54,439 bases of DNA from NCBI GenBank assembly GCA_002358575.1, contig DEPD01000121.1, positions 1 to 54,439 of the forward strand, given 5' to 3'. This stretch comes from Lachnospiraceae bacterium UBA3401. Its GTDB lineage: Bacteria; Bacillota; Clostridia; Lachnospirales; Lachnospiraceae. A model generated the notes under the pieces. It searched no databases and was not told the DNA's origin. It saw nothing but the letters and a program-made list of their open reading frames with translations. This document shows, piece after piece, positions 16,521-24,031 of this stretch (positions are counted from its first letter, which is position 1; each line of letters begins with the position of its first letter). Position numbers and translations under genes: made by a program.

Positions 16521-17987
16521 ATGAGAAAAAAGACTTTAATATGGATAGGTATGACCTTGTTTCTCTTATCTGGGTGTGCACAGGAGGAAAAATTGAAAGT
16601 AGAACCAGCAGTGGAAAAGGCTTTTGAGGAAGTGTCTGTGCATGATCCGTCTATTGTGGATGGCGGGGATGGGTATTATTATATTTTTGGCTCCCATCTG
16701 GCAGTGGCAAAGACAGACGATTTGATGAATTGGACTTATGTTAACCAAGACATTAGAAATGAAAATGAAGTAATTCCAAATGTTTATTTGGAGATGAAGG
16801 ATGCGTTTGAGTGGTCGCAGAGTAATACTTTCTGGGCACCGGATGTTGTGAAGCTCAATGATGGAAAGTATCATATGTATTATTGTAATTGTCGAGGGGA
16901 CAGCCCTTTATCGTGTCTTGGCACAGCAGTATCCGACTCAGTGGCAGGTCCTTTTGTAAATGAAGGTCTTATGCTCAAATCAGGAATGTCAGCAGATCAG
17001 CCTAGCGAGGATGGTGATATTTATCAGGCTACAGAGGATCCAAACACTGTAGATCCTGTCGTGTTTTATGATCAGGAAGGACGACTCTGGATGATATATG
17101 GTTCTTATTCTGGAGGAATTTTTGTGAAAGAGATGAATCCGCAAACTGGACTTGCGCTGGAACCAGGATATGGGAAAAAGCTGCTTGGTGGCAATCATCT
17201 TCGGATAGAGGCGCCGTATGTTATTTATAACAAGACTACGGGATATTATTACATGTTCCTCTCATTTGGTGGTTTGGATTCAGATGGTGGGTACAATATC
17301 AGAGTGTGTCGTTCTCAGACTCCTGATGGACCTTACCTGGATTCGATGGGACAGGATATGATCGACTGCAAGGGTCCGGCGGGCAGTGTATTCAGTGATG
17401 CATCAGCAGCGCTGTATGGGACAAAGTTGATGGGATGTTATAAATTTTTGTGGTCAGAGGGCGAAGATGGAGAGAATCGAAAAGGGTATCTCTCTCCAGG
17501 ACATAATTCTTGCCTATATCAGGAGGAGACTGGAAAATATTTTCTGATTTATCATACGCGCTTTGAAAATAGCGGTGAGGAGCATCAAGTTCGTGTGCAT
17601 CAGATGTTCTTTAATGAGGAGGGCTGGCCTGTGATTGCGCCGTATCGCTATACAGGAGAAACAATAGGTTCTTATACGAAAGATGATTTGACAGGAACAT
17701 ACAAGTATATCAATCATGGCAGGGATATTTCTCCTAAGATTCGAGAATCAGTACTGATTGAATTAAAGAAGGACGGAAAGATTGCCGGGGAGCTAGAAGG
17801 CACATGGGAACTCAAGGAGGGTAACAAAATCAACCTTACTGTGGATGGGGATACTTATCAAGGTGCAGTTCTGAAACAGTGGGATGAAGATGGCAAAAAA
17901 TATGTGATGACCTTTACGGCGCTCAACTCTGTGACTGGAATTTCTGTGTGGGGCAGTGGGCTTAATGCCGTGGAACAGGACGTGTAA
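16521..17987 (+). CDS. GH43 endo-arabinanase-type lipoprotein
   Basis: A 488-residue secreted glycosidase with a lipobox ending at Cys19 (LLSGC). The five-bladed propeller holds the inverting catalytic set: Asp42 in SVHDPS, Asp178 in NTVDPVVF and Glu230 in RIEAPY. The C-terminal part (about 390-485) is the small beta-barrel found behind endo-arabinanases (GELEGTW, then VMTFTALN). It most likely cuts alpha-1,5-arabinan at the cell surface. A paralogue with the same architecture closes the transport operon at 49142. The ABC ATPase gene starts 7 bp after this stop. GH43 also contains xylosidases, so exact substrate is inferred. Confidence 0.88.
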   Translation: MRKKTLIWIGMTLFLLSGCAQEEKLKVEPAVEKAFEEVSVHDPSIVDGGDGYYYIFGSHLAVAKTDDLMNWTYVNQDIRNENEVIPNVYLEMKDAFEWSQSNTFWAPDVVKLNDGKYHMYYCNCRGDSPLSCLGTAVSDSVAGPFVNEGLMLKSGMSADQPSEDGDIYQATEDPNTVDPVVFYDQEGRLWMIYGSYSGGIFVKEMNPQTGLALEPGYGKKLLGGNHLRIEAPYVIYNKTTGYYYMFLSFGGLDSDGGYNIRVCRSQTPDGPYLDSMGQDMIDCKGPAGSVFSDASAALYGTKLMGCYKFLWSEGEDGENRKGYLSPGHNSCLYQEETGKYFLIYHTRFENSGEEHQVRVHQMFFNEEGWPVIAPYRYTGETIGSYTKDDLTGTYKYINHGRDISPKIRESVLIELKKDGKIAGELEGTWELKEGNKINLTVDGDTYQGAVLKQWDEDGKKYVMTFTALNSVTGISVWGSGLNAVEQDV

Positions 17988-17993
17988 AATCTA

Positions 17994-18599
17994 ATGAAAG
18001 AGATTTGTCTTAGCAATGTATCAAAGTCATTCGGACATAAAAAGGTATTTCGACATTTGACTTTGACTATAAACAGTGGGGAAATCAGTTGTATTATGGC
18101 GCCTTCCGGCGTGGGAAAGACAACACTACTGCGTATTATAATGGGGCTTGAAAAGATTGACAGCGGATGCATCACTGGACAAAAAGGGAAGCGATTTAGT
18201 GCAGTATTCCAAGAGGAACGTTTGTGCGAATATCTGACAGCGATAGAAAATATTCGCTTGGTTACTCCTTGTCTTGCTGTCGATACAATAAGGCAGGAGA
18301 TGGATAAACTGGGATTAAGTGATTGTTTTGGGCAGCCAGTATCTGAACTTTCTGGCGGGATGCGCAGACGTGTGAGCATTCTCAGGGCGCTGTTGGCGGA
18401 ATATGATATTCTCTGTCTTGATGAGCCTTTTCAGGGGTTGGATAATGCATGCAGGGAACAGGCTTTAGCATATGTGAAACAAAAGACAGCAGGAAAGACT
18501 GTGCTTTTTGTCACGCATGACGAGAAGGAAGTATTATGGTTGGGAGCGAAAAAAATTATACTTTCTGATATGCACACGGGCGTTCGTCAGTTTTACTGA
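17994..18599 (+). CDS. SsuB/TauB-like ABC ATPase
   Basis: A 201-residue ATPase with Walker A APSGVGKTT (about 37-45), signature LSGGMRRR and Walker B ILCLDEPFQGLD. It resembles the SsuB class and is the likely partner of the binding protein and permease at 13839-15595, from which it is separated by DUF624 and GH43. It ends inside a perfect 20-bp inverted repeat; the last codons R-Q-F-Y and the stop lie within it, suggesting that the original C-terminus was altered. Slightly shorter than the usual 240 residues of SsuB. Confidence 0.88.
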   Translation: MKEICLSNVSKSFGHKKVFRHLTLTINSGEISCIMAPSGVGKTTLLRIIMGLEKIDSGCITGQKGKRFSAVFQEERLCEYLTAIENIRLVTPCLAVDTIRQEMDKLGLSDCFGQPVSELSGGMRRRVSILRALLAEYDILCLDEPFQGLDNACREQALAYVKQKTAGKTVLFVTHDEKEVLWLGAKKIILSDMHTGVRQFY

Positions 18600-18614
18600 C
18601 GAACGCCCGTGTGC
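18572..18614. repeat. Perfect 20-bp inverted repeat over the stop codon
   Basis: GCACACGGGCGTTCGTCAGT (18572-18591) pairs perfectly with 18595-18614 around TTT. The stop codon of the ABC ATPase is in the 3' arm. There is no T-run directly after it on either strand, so a classical terminator is doubtful, although the extreme stability could still stop or protect transcripts between the two convergent operons. Confidence 0.92.
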
Positions 18615-18656
18615 AGCGAATAGGAAAACATAAATCTTTTCTGCTCGATTGTAATG

Positions 18657-19004
18657 CTATACAATTGACAATGCAATCACATAAAGAATCATAATAAAAA
18701 TAGAAATTAAAAGTGCGATAATTGATGCGACAAGCCCTCCAATTGCCATACCAGATTTTTGTTTGCGGGAAAGTCCAATTGCGGAGCAAACAATGCCTGC
18801 AATAGAGAGCAGCAGATTCCAAAAAGGAATCCAGCACACTAAGAGCGAAAAGATGCCAACAACAAGTCCAGCAATTGCCATATTGTTATTTTTCATGGGC
18901 ATAGTGTCATACACAACAGCCTTTGCAGGTTGTGTATATTGCTGTTGATTGGGTTGCCCTTGGTCAAATCGTTGATTTTGTGTGTTTAAATCCTTATCTT
19001 CCAT
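18657..19004 (-). CDS. DUF4190-like small membrane protein
   Basis: A 115-residue protein: a polar, Gln-rich N-terminus (about 1-40) followed by two hydrophobic segments of the DUF4190 type (NMAIAGLVVGIFSLL, then SGMAIGGLVASIIALLISI). Function is not known for this family. I use the ATG at 19004 because the longer frame begins with TTG; GGAGG lies 11 bases upstream. It overlaps the end of the preceding gene by 11 bp, so the two are co-translated. Confidence 0.75.
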   Translation of the reverse strand: MEDKDLNTQNQRFDQGQPNQQQYTQPAKAVVYDTMPMKNNNMAIAGLVVGIFSLLVCWIPFWNLLLSIAGIVCSAIGLSRKQKSGMAIGGLVASIIALLISIFIMILYVIALSIV

Positions 19005-19503
19005 AATAAGTATTGCCTCCAAGCTCTGTCTGTAATAATGGTGCTACAAATAACATAACGCAGAGTGTAATGGCAATCGATAATGCAAAAAGACCAATAG
19101 CAAGCCCTGTCTTCTTGTCTAACACAGCTTTTATTGCAAACATACTGCACACCGCGCCGATACACATGCTAAGGACGCCTCCAAATAAAAAGCCTCCAAT
19201 ACAGCTAATTGCTACTAAAATCCAAGTCCATACAGGAACATTGCTCACAGGCTCATATGGTTTGCCATTATCTAAAAATACGCCGTTTACAGCGAGTCGA
19301 ATATTGTTTCCAATAATTACAAGATTACATATTGCGCCAGGTAGATTAATTTGATAATCAACTACGACAATAAACCAGTTGCTTGACTTTAGTTTGTAGC
19401 TATCATTGTCAACAATCACCTTGTTTCCGCCAAAACCGCCCATTTTACATTGAATTTTATGGTTCGTTCCAGCACTGTCAGTTACATTCCATTCTTTTGT
19501 CAT
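18994..19503 (-). CDS. Hypothetical protein with C-terminal membrane helices
   Basis: A 169-residue protein not assigned to a family. Residues about 1-85 form a beta-rich soluble part (MTKEWNVTDSAGTNHKIQC; many Gly and Val/Ile strands) that resembles tubby/LURP-like small folds only loosely. Three hydrophobic segments follow (about 95-160). The ATG at 19503 is preceded by GGAGGGAGA; the upstream in-frame ATG at 19563 has no such site. It forms a two-gene unit with the DUF4190-like gene. Confidence 0.7.
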   Translation of the reverse strand: MTKEWNVTDSAGTNHKIQCKMGGFGGNKVIVDNDSYKLKSSNWFIVVVDYQINLPGAICNLVIIGNNIRLAVNGVFLDNGKPYEPVSNVPVWTWILVAISCIGGFLFGGVLSMCIGAVCSMFAIKAVLDKKTGLAIGLFALSIAITLCVMLFVAPLLQTELGGNTYYGR

Positions 19504-20067
19504 TTGGTATCTCCCTCCATATACAATCACTTGTTTATAGAATACAATATTGATATAATACACTATGATAAGGTATAAATATTGATTTTATAAGAGATTG
19601 TATTTTATATGTACAAATAGAATTGTTAAGTTTTATTCCCTTATCTGGTCCAAAAGCTTAAACAATTGTTTGTGGTTACCTTAATATCATAATATAAAAT
19701 AAAGAATATTGCAAGCATTTGTTCGCTTTTTTTGATATAATTGTAACAGCTCAGCCTTCGGCTTCCTGTTACAAGCATCAAGCTATGCAAAACCACTTCG
19801 TGGCAGCTTGATGCATCTCAACCACTACGTTATTTCACGGACTTTGCAGTAAATGCAAAGTCCTGAGGCTCAACTGTAACACACAATTCAGCCTAGATAT
19901 ATGTTACTATCTGTTTTTGTTATTGGGTAATTTGACCATTGCATTCCTATAGGAAAGTATAGTATATTTATAAATGACGATATGAAATGAAAATTTGTTT
20001 TCTGTCATCTGCTATATAAGCAGGTACAATATTGATAAACGAAAAATAGAAAGGATTGGTGCAAAAA
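19504..20067. other. 564-bp gene-free region with hairpin cluster
   Basis: An A/T-rich stretch between divergent genes. It contains the promoter area of the minus-strand pair, the triple hairpin element at 19741-19863, and a possible promoter for the hydratase gene near 19932-19968 (TTGACC or TTGCAT, then TATAGT/TATATT; spacing not ideal). No convincing reading frame is seen. Confidence 0.6.
19741..19863. repeat. Cluster of three perfect hairpins
   Basis: Three hairpins follow each other. First, TTGTAACAG (19741-19749) with CTGTTACAA (19766-19774), with an inner AGCC/GGCT stem. Second, GCATCAAGCT (19775-19784) with AGCTTGATGC (19805-19814), with an inner CCAC/GTGG stem. Third, GGACTTTGCA (19839-19848) with TGCAAAGTCC (19854-19863). 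The loops of the first two carry a TTC triloop. The regular pattern looks like a REP/BIME-style or structured-RNA element rather than a terminator. Confidence 0.85.
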
Positions 20068-22368
20068 ATGATTCAATTATTGGAGACAGGTGCATATCTT
20101 GTGAACGGTTCCGAGCTAATCGCGGACAATGCAGAGGCGATAGCTGCCATCAAGGCAAAGACTGGCAAAGAAGTGCGCAAGGAAGATGCGGCAAAGGAGA
20201 CAATTGCTTACAGGATTCTCAAAGAACATAACACATCTGACAATATGGACAAGCTTAGAATTAAGTTTGATAAATTGACATCACATGACATTACTTTTGT
20301 GGGGATTATACAGACGGCACGCGCGTCAGGATTGACAAAGTTTCCTGTGCCATATGTGTTGACGAACTGTCACAATTCGCTCTGTGCAGTGGGGGGAACG
20401 ATTAACGAAGATGACCATATGTTTGGATTGACCTGCGCGAAAAAATATGGAGGAATCTATGTTCCGCCACATCAGGCAGTGATTCATCAGTTTGCTCGGG
20501 AAATGCTTGCGGGTGGTGGCAGAATGATACTTGGTTCCGACTCACACACACGCTATGGCGCACTTGGTACAATGGCGATGGGAGAGGGCGGACCTGAGCT
20601 GGTAAAGCAGCTTTTAAATCAGACTTATGATATTAATATGCCAGGAGTTGTTGCAGTATATTTGGAAGGGGCACCAGTTAAGGGGGTAGGACCTCAGGAC
20701 GTGGCACTTGCTATTATTGGTGCAGTGTTCAAAAATGGTTATGTGAAAAATAAAGTGATGGAGTTTGTTGGACCTGGAGTGGCGTCGCTCTCCGCTGATT
20801 TTAGAATTGGCATTGATGTGATGACAACAGAGACAACATGTTTGTCTTCCATTTGGAAAACAGACAGCGAAATTAAGGATTTCTATGAGATTCACGGCAG
20901 AAGTGCGGATTTTGTAGCGTTAAATCCAGGGGAAGTTGCATATTATGATGGTTGCATTAAAGTAGATTTAAGCAAAATAAAGCCAATGATTGCAATGCCA
21001 TTCCATCCAAGCAATACATATACAATTGAAGAATTAAATGCAAATCTGTTGGATATCTTGGAGGATTGCGAGAAGAAAGCGCTTGTCAGCTTAGATGGCG
21101 CGGTGGATTTCACACTGAAAGATAAAGTGCGCGATGGCAGATTGTATGTGGAACAGGGAATTATTGCAGGTTGTGCAGGTGGTGGTTTTGAAAATATTTG
21201 TGCGGCAGCAGATATTCTTGAGAACGCAAGCATCGGTCCAGATGCGTTTACCCTAAGTATTTATCCGGCTTCCATGCCTATTTATATGGAGTTGGTGAAA
21301 AATGGATGCGCAGCAAAACTGCTACAGACAGGCGCAGTGTTAAAGACTGCCTTTTGTGGCCCTTGCTTTGGTGCGGGAGACACGCCGGCAAACAATGCAT
21401 TCTCCATTCGCCACTCGACCAGAAACTTTCCGAATCGCGAGGGATCGAAGCTCCAGAGCGGGCAGATTGCATCTGTGGCATTGATGGATGCGCGTTCGAT
21501 TGCAGCGACAGCGGCGAACAAGGGTTATCTCACGCCTGCCACGGATTTCGATGGAAGTTTTACAAAGTATCAATATTTCTTTGACAAAAAGATTTATGAG
21601 AATCGTGTATTTGATTCCAAGGGTGTTGCGGACGAGTCTGTTGAAATTCAGTTTGGACCAAACATTAAGGACTGGCCTGCAATGGTAGCGCTGACAGATA
21701 ATTTGATGCTCAAAGTAGTCTCAGAGATTCACGATCCTGTCACAACCACAGACGAGCTGATTCCTTCGGGAGAGACTTCTTCTTATCGCTCGAATCCGCT
21801 TGGCCTTGCAGAGTTTACACTTTCTCGGAAGGATCCGAACTATGTGCGACTGGCAAAGGAGATTCAGCTTGCGGAGAAGGCGCGGGAAGAAAAAGCTTGT
21901 CCAGTACGGAAATTCCCTGAGCTAGAGGCAGCGTGGGCTGTGATGAAGACGATCACCCCGGATGCGGACCGCAGCAACACAGGTATTGGAAGCACAATCT
22001 TTGCGGTGAAACCAGGTGATGGTTCCGCGCGTGAGCAGGCAGCAAGCTGCCAGAAAGTGCTTGGCGGTTGGGCAAATATTGCCAACGAGTACGCGACAAA
22101 ACGGTATCGCTCTAACCTTATTAACTGGGGAATGCTGCCATTTCTTATTAAGGAGGGTGAACTGCCCTTTAAGAATCTCGACTATATTTACATTCCAGGT
22201 ATACGGAAGGCCGTGGAGGAGAAAGCGGAAGTGATTCAGGCGTATGTTGTGGGAAGTGCTTCTGGTGAGCGAAAACAGACTGCGTTTGAGATGACACTCG
22301 GAGAACTGACTGACGAGGAGAGGCAGATTATTCTAAAAGGCTGTTTGATAAATTATAATAGAGTGTAA
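20068..22368 (+). CDS. Aconitase-family hydratase
   Basis: A 766-residue Fe-S hydro-lyase of the aconitase superfamily. The domain order is normal: an active-site block GSDSHTRYGALGTMAMGEGG, cluster ligands in IIAGCAGGGFENI (Cys near 369) and CGPCFGAGD (about 430-438), then the serine/arginine block SIRHSTRNFPNREGSK, and a C-terminal swivelling domain. The usual GSCTN motif is replaced by GCAGGG, so it belongs to a divergent branch often annotated only as hydratase in Lachnospiraceae. It could be the aconitase of the partial citrate pathway or act on a related acid. The ATG at 20068 follows AAAGGATTGGTG; TTG and GTG codons just upstream are possible. A GAGTAG-type hairpin terminates it. Confidence 0.88.
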   Translation: MIQLLETGAYLVNGSELIADNAEAIAAIKAKTGKEVRKEDAAKETIAYRILKEHNTSDNMDKLRIKFDKLTSHDITFVGIIQTARASGLTKFPVPYVLTNCHNSLCAVGGTINEDDHMFGLTCAKKYGGIYVPPHQAVIHQFAREMLAGGGRMILGSDSHTRYGALGTMAMGEGGPELVKQLLNQTYDINMPGVVAVYLEGAPVKGVGPQDVALAIIGAVFKNGYVKNKVMEFVGPGVASLSADFRIGIDVMTTETTCLSSIWKTDSEIKDFYEIHGRSADFVALNPGEVAYYDGCIKVDLSKIKPMIAMPFHPSNTYTIEELNANLLDILEDCEKKALVSLDGAVDFTLKDKVRDGRLYVEQGIIAGCAGGGFENICAAADILENASIGPDAFTLSIYPASMPIYMELVKNGCAAKLLQTGAVLKTAFCGPCFGAGDTPANNAFSIRHSTRNFPNREGSKLQSGQIASVALMDARSIAATAANKGYLTPATDFDGSFTKYQYFFDKKIYENRVFDSKGVADESVEIQFGPNIKDWPAMVALTDNLMLKVVSEIHDPVTTTDELIPSGETSSYRSNPLGLAEFTLSRKDPNYVRLAKEIQLAEKAREEKACPVRKFPELEAAWAVMKTITPDADRSNTGIGSTIFAVKPGDGSAREQAASCQKVLGGWANIANEYATKRYRSNLINWGMLPFLIKEGELPFKNLDYIYIPGIRKAVEEKAEVIQAYVVGSASGERKQTAFEMTLGELTDEERQIILKGCLINYNRV

Positions 22369-22374
22369 ATTGAC

Positions 22375-22396
22375 TAGGGAAGATTTATCTTCCCTA
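22375..22396 (+). terminator. Hairpin terminator after hydratase
   Basis: TAGGGAAGAT (22375-22384) pairs perfectly with ATCTTCCCTA (22387-22396), followed by TTTGATTG. It starts six bases after the hydratase stop and belongs to the GAGTAG hairpin family seen again at 22742 and 25187. The T-run is short. Confidence 0.65.
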
Positions 22397-22590
22397 TTTG
22401 ATTGTACGAATAATTTTACATTTTTCTAGCGGATATGACAGGATAGTAATGTAGAAATATTGGATAAAAAGTTACAAATTAGTGGGAAAAGTCAACAAAG
22501 AAAATGGCATAATTCATAGAATAAAATTTTTTTGTGCATATTTTTCAGAATAAAATAAACAAAACACTACCATTTTTTAGAATATTATAG

Positions 22591-22771
22591 TATAATTGTA
22601 ACTATTCAGGGCGGGATTCAAAATTGTCCTAATAATGATAGTTTGTACCCTGTTTAGAAAACGTAGATTGAGCAGACAATTTTTTATGCGCAGACCCGTG
22701 CAGAGGAAATAAGCCGCTAAGTCGGTGCACAGGTCGCGCGGCGAGTAGGGGAAGTAATCTTCCCTACTCGA
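22591..22771 (+). ncRNA. Candidate structured leader RNA / attenuator of glgCD
   Basis: TATAAT at 22591-22596 could start a transcript near 22603. It would contain AAAATTGTC (22620-22628) paired with GACAATTTT (22675-22683, followed by more T), then a long stem GCGC-GACC-GTGCA (22688-22702) paired with TGCAC-GGTC-GCGC (22726-22739) with single mismatches, then CGAGTAGGG/CCCTACTCG (22742-22770). CAGGG (22607) can also pair with CCCTG (22648) in the first loop, a possible pseudoknot. The last hairpin lies 55 bases before glgC. It does not match a riboswitch class I know. Confidence 0.45.
22742..22770 (+). terminator. Terminator- or attenuator-like hairpin before glgC
   Basis: CGAGTAGGG (22742-22750) pairs with CCCTACTCG (22762-22770); an inner AAG/CTT extends it past a bulged G. 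ATTAAATAT follows, a weak T-run. Position 55 bases upstream of glgC suggests attenuation or the end of a short RNA. Confidence 0.5.
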
Positions 22772-22825
22772 TTAAATATAAGAAGAAACATTGCATATGC
22801 TCAAAAATAGGATTGGAGGTATTTT

Positions 22826-24031
22826 ATGGCAAAAGAAATGATTGCAATGCTGCTTGCCGGCGGTCAGGGGTCACGCCTCTATACATTGACACAAAAGCTG
22901 GCAAAACCTGCAGTTCCGTTTGGCGGGAAATACAGGATTATTGATTTTCCACTTTCAAACTGCGTAAATTCAGGAATTGATACAGTGGGGATTCTCACCC
23001 AGTATCAGCCTCTTGTACTGAATGAGTACATAGGAAATGGTCAGCCGTGGGATTTGGACAGGCTGCACGGAGGTGTTCATGTACTGCCGCCTTATCAGAA
23101 GGCAACTGGTTCGGACTGGTATAAGGGTACGGCGAACGCGATTTACCAGAACATTAACTTTATTGAGCGGTATGATCCAGAGTATGTAATTATCTTGTCT
23201 GGAGACCAGATCTGCAAGCAGGATTATAGCGATTTTCTCAGATTCCATAAGGAAAAAGGCGCAGAGTTTAGTGTGGCAGTCATGGAAGTACCTTGGGATG
23301 AGGCAAGTCGTTTTGGCTTGATGGTAACAGATGACAATGACAAGATCACAGAGTTCCAGGAGAAGCCAAAGGAGCCAAAGTCCAACCTGGCGTCGATGGG
23401 TATCTATATTTTCAACTGGGAGATTCTGAAAAAATATCTGATTGAGGATGAAAATGATCCTGAGTCTGAAAATGATTTTGGAAAAAATATTATTCCAAGT
23501 CTGCTGCGGGATAAGCGGGAAATGTATGCATATCGTTTTGCAGGCTATTGGAAAGATGTTGGAACGATTTCTTCCCTTTGGGAAGCAAATATGGAAGTGC
23601 TCGATCCGGAAAACAGCGGTATTAATTTGTTTGATGATGACTGGCGCATATACAGCAGAAATAGTGGTATGACAGGACATCGTATCGGTGAGGAAGCAGT
23701 GCTTGAGAATTGCATGATTACTGACGGATGTAGCATTGATGGTGAAGTAAAGCATTCTGTGCTCTTTGCAGGCGTTAAAGTAGAGAAGGGTGCTGTGATA
23801 GAAGATGCGGTAATTATGGGTGGTAGTATAATAAAAGAAGGCGCACAGATTAAGCATTGTATTATTGCGGAGAATGTAGTGATTGAGAAGAATGCTGTCG
23901 TTGGGGAAATGCCAGACGGGGATAGAAAAGGTGTTGCGACAGTAGGCTCTAATGTGACAATTGGCGAGGGCGCGATTGTGGGACCTGACGCGATGGTGTC
24001 AGCAGATGTAAAGGGAGGTGACAAGGCATGA
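22826..24031 (+). CDS. glgC: Glucose-1-phosphate adenylyltransferase, catalytic subunit
   Basis: A 401-residue ADP-glucose pyrophosphorylase that makes ADP-glucose from glucose-1-phosphate and ATP, the committed step of bacterial glycogen synthesis. The nucleotide-binding start AGGQGSRLYTLTQKLAKPAV is complete, followed by the FPLSNCVNSGI and sugar-binding blocks (AEFSVAVMEVPW, FQEKPKEPKS) and a C-terminal left-handed beta-helix of hexapeptide repeats. GGAGG precedes the ATG. It overlaps glgD by 4 bp, the standard Firmicutes arrangement of a GlgC/GlgD hetero-oligomer. Expression may be controlled by the structured leader. Confidence 0.97.
   Translation: MAKEMIAMLLAGGQGSRLYTLTQKLAKPAVPFGGKYRIIDFPLSNCVNSGIDTVGILTQYQPLVLNEYIGNGQPWDLDRLHGGVHVLPPYQKATGSDWYKGTANAIYQNINFIERYDPEYVIILSGDQICKQDYSDFLRFHKEKGAEFSVAVMEVPWDEASRFGLMVTDDNDKITEFQEKPKEPKSNLASMGIYIFNWEILKKYLIEDENDPESENDFGKNIIPSLLRDKREMYAYRFAGYWKDVGTISSLWEANMEVLDPENSGINLFDDDWRIYSRNSGMTGHRIGEEAVLENCMITDGCSIDGEVKHSVLFAGVKVEKGAVIEDAVIMGGSIIKEGAQIKHCIIAENVVIEKNAVVGEMPDGDRKGVATVGSNVTIGEGAIVGPDAMVSADVKGGDKA

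Larger units (their letters stand above)
22369..22825 (+). other. 457-bp intergenic region, structured leader of glgC
   Basis: After the terminator hairpin at 22375-22396 the region is A/T-rich up to a TATAAT at 22591-22596. From there to the glgC ATG lie three stable pairings (22620-22683, 22688-22739, 22742-22770). No reading frame of note is seen. Confidence 0.65.

Noticed and set aside
18572..18614. Ordinary intrinsic terminator
   Set aside because: The stem is strong, but neither strand shows a T-run directly after it, so I list it as an inverted repeat instead.
22970..23857. A 295-residue open frame antisense to glgC
   Set aside because: It lies fully inside glgC, whose protein is strongly conserved; composition is that of an antisense shadow.
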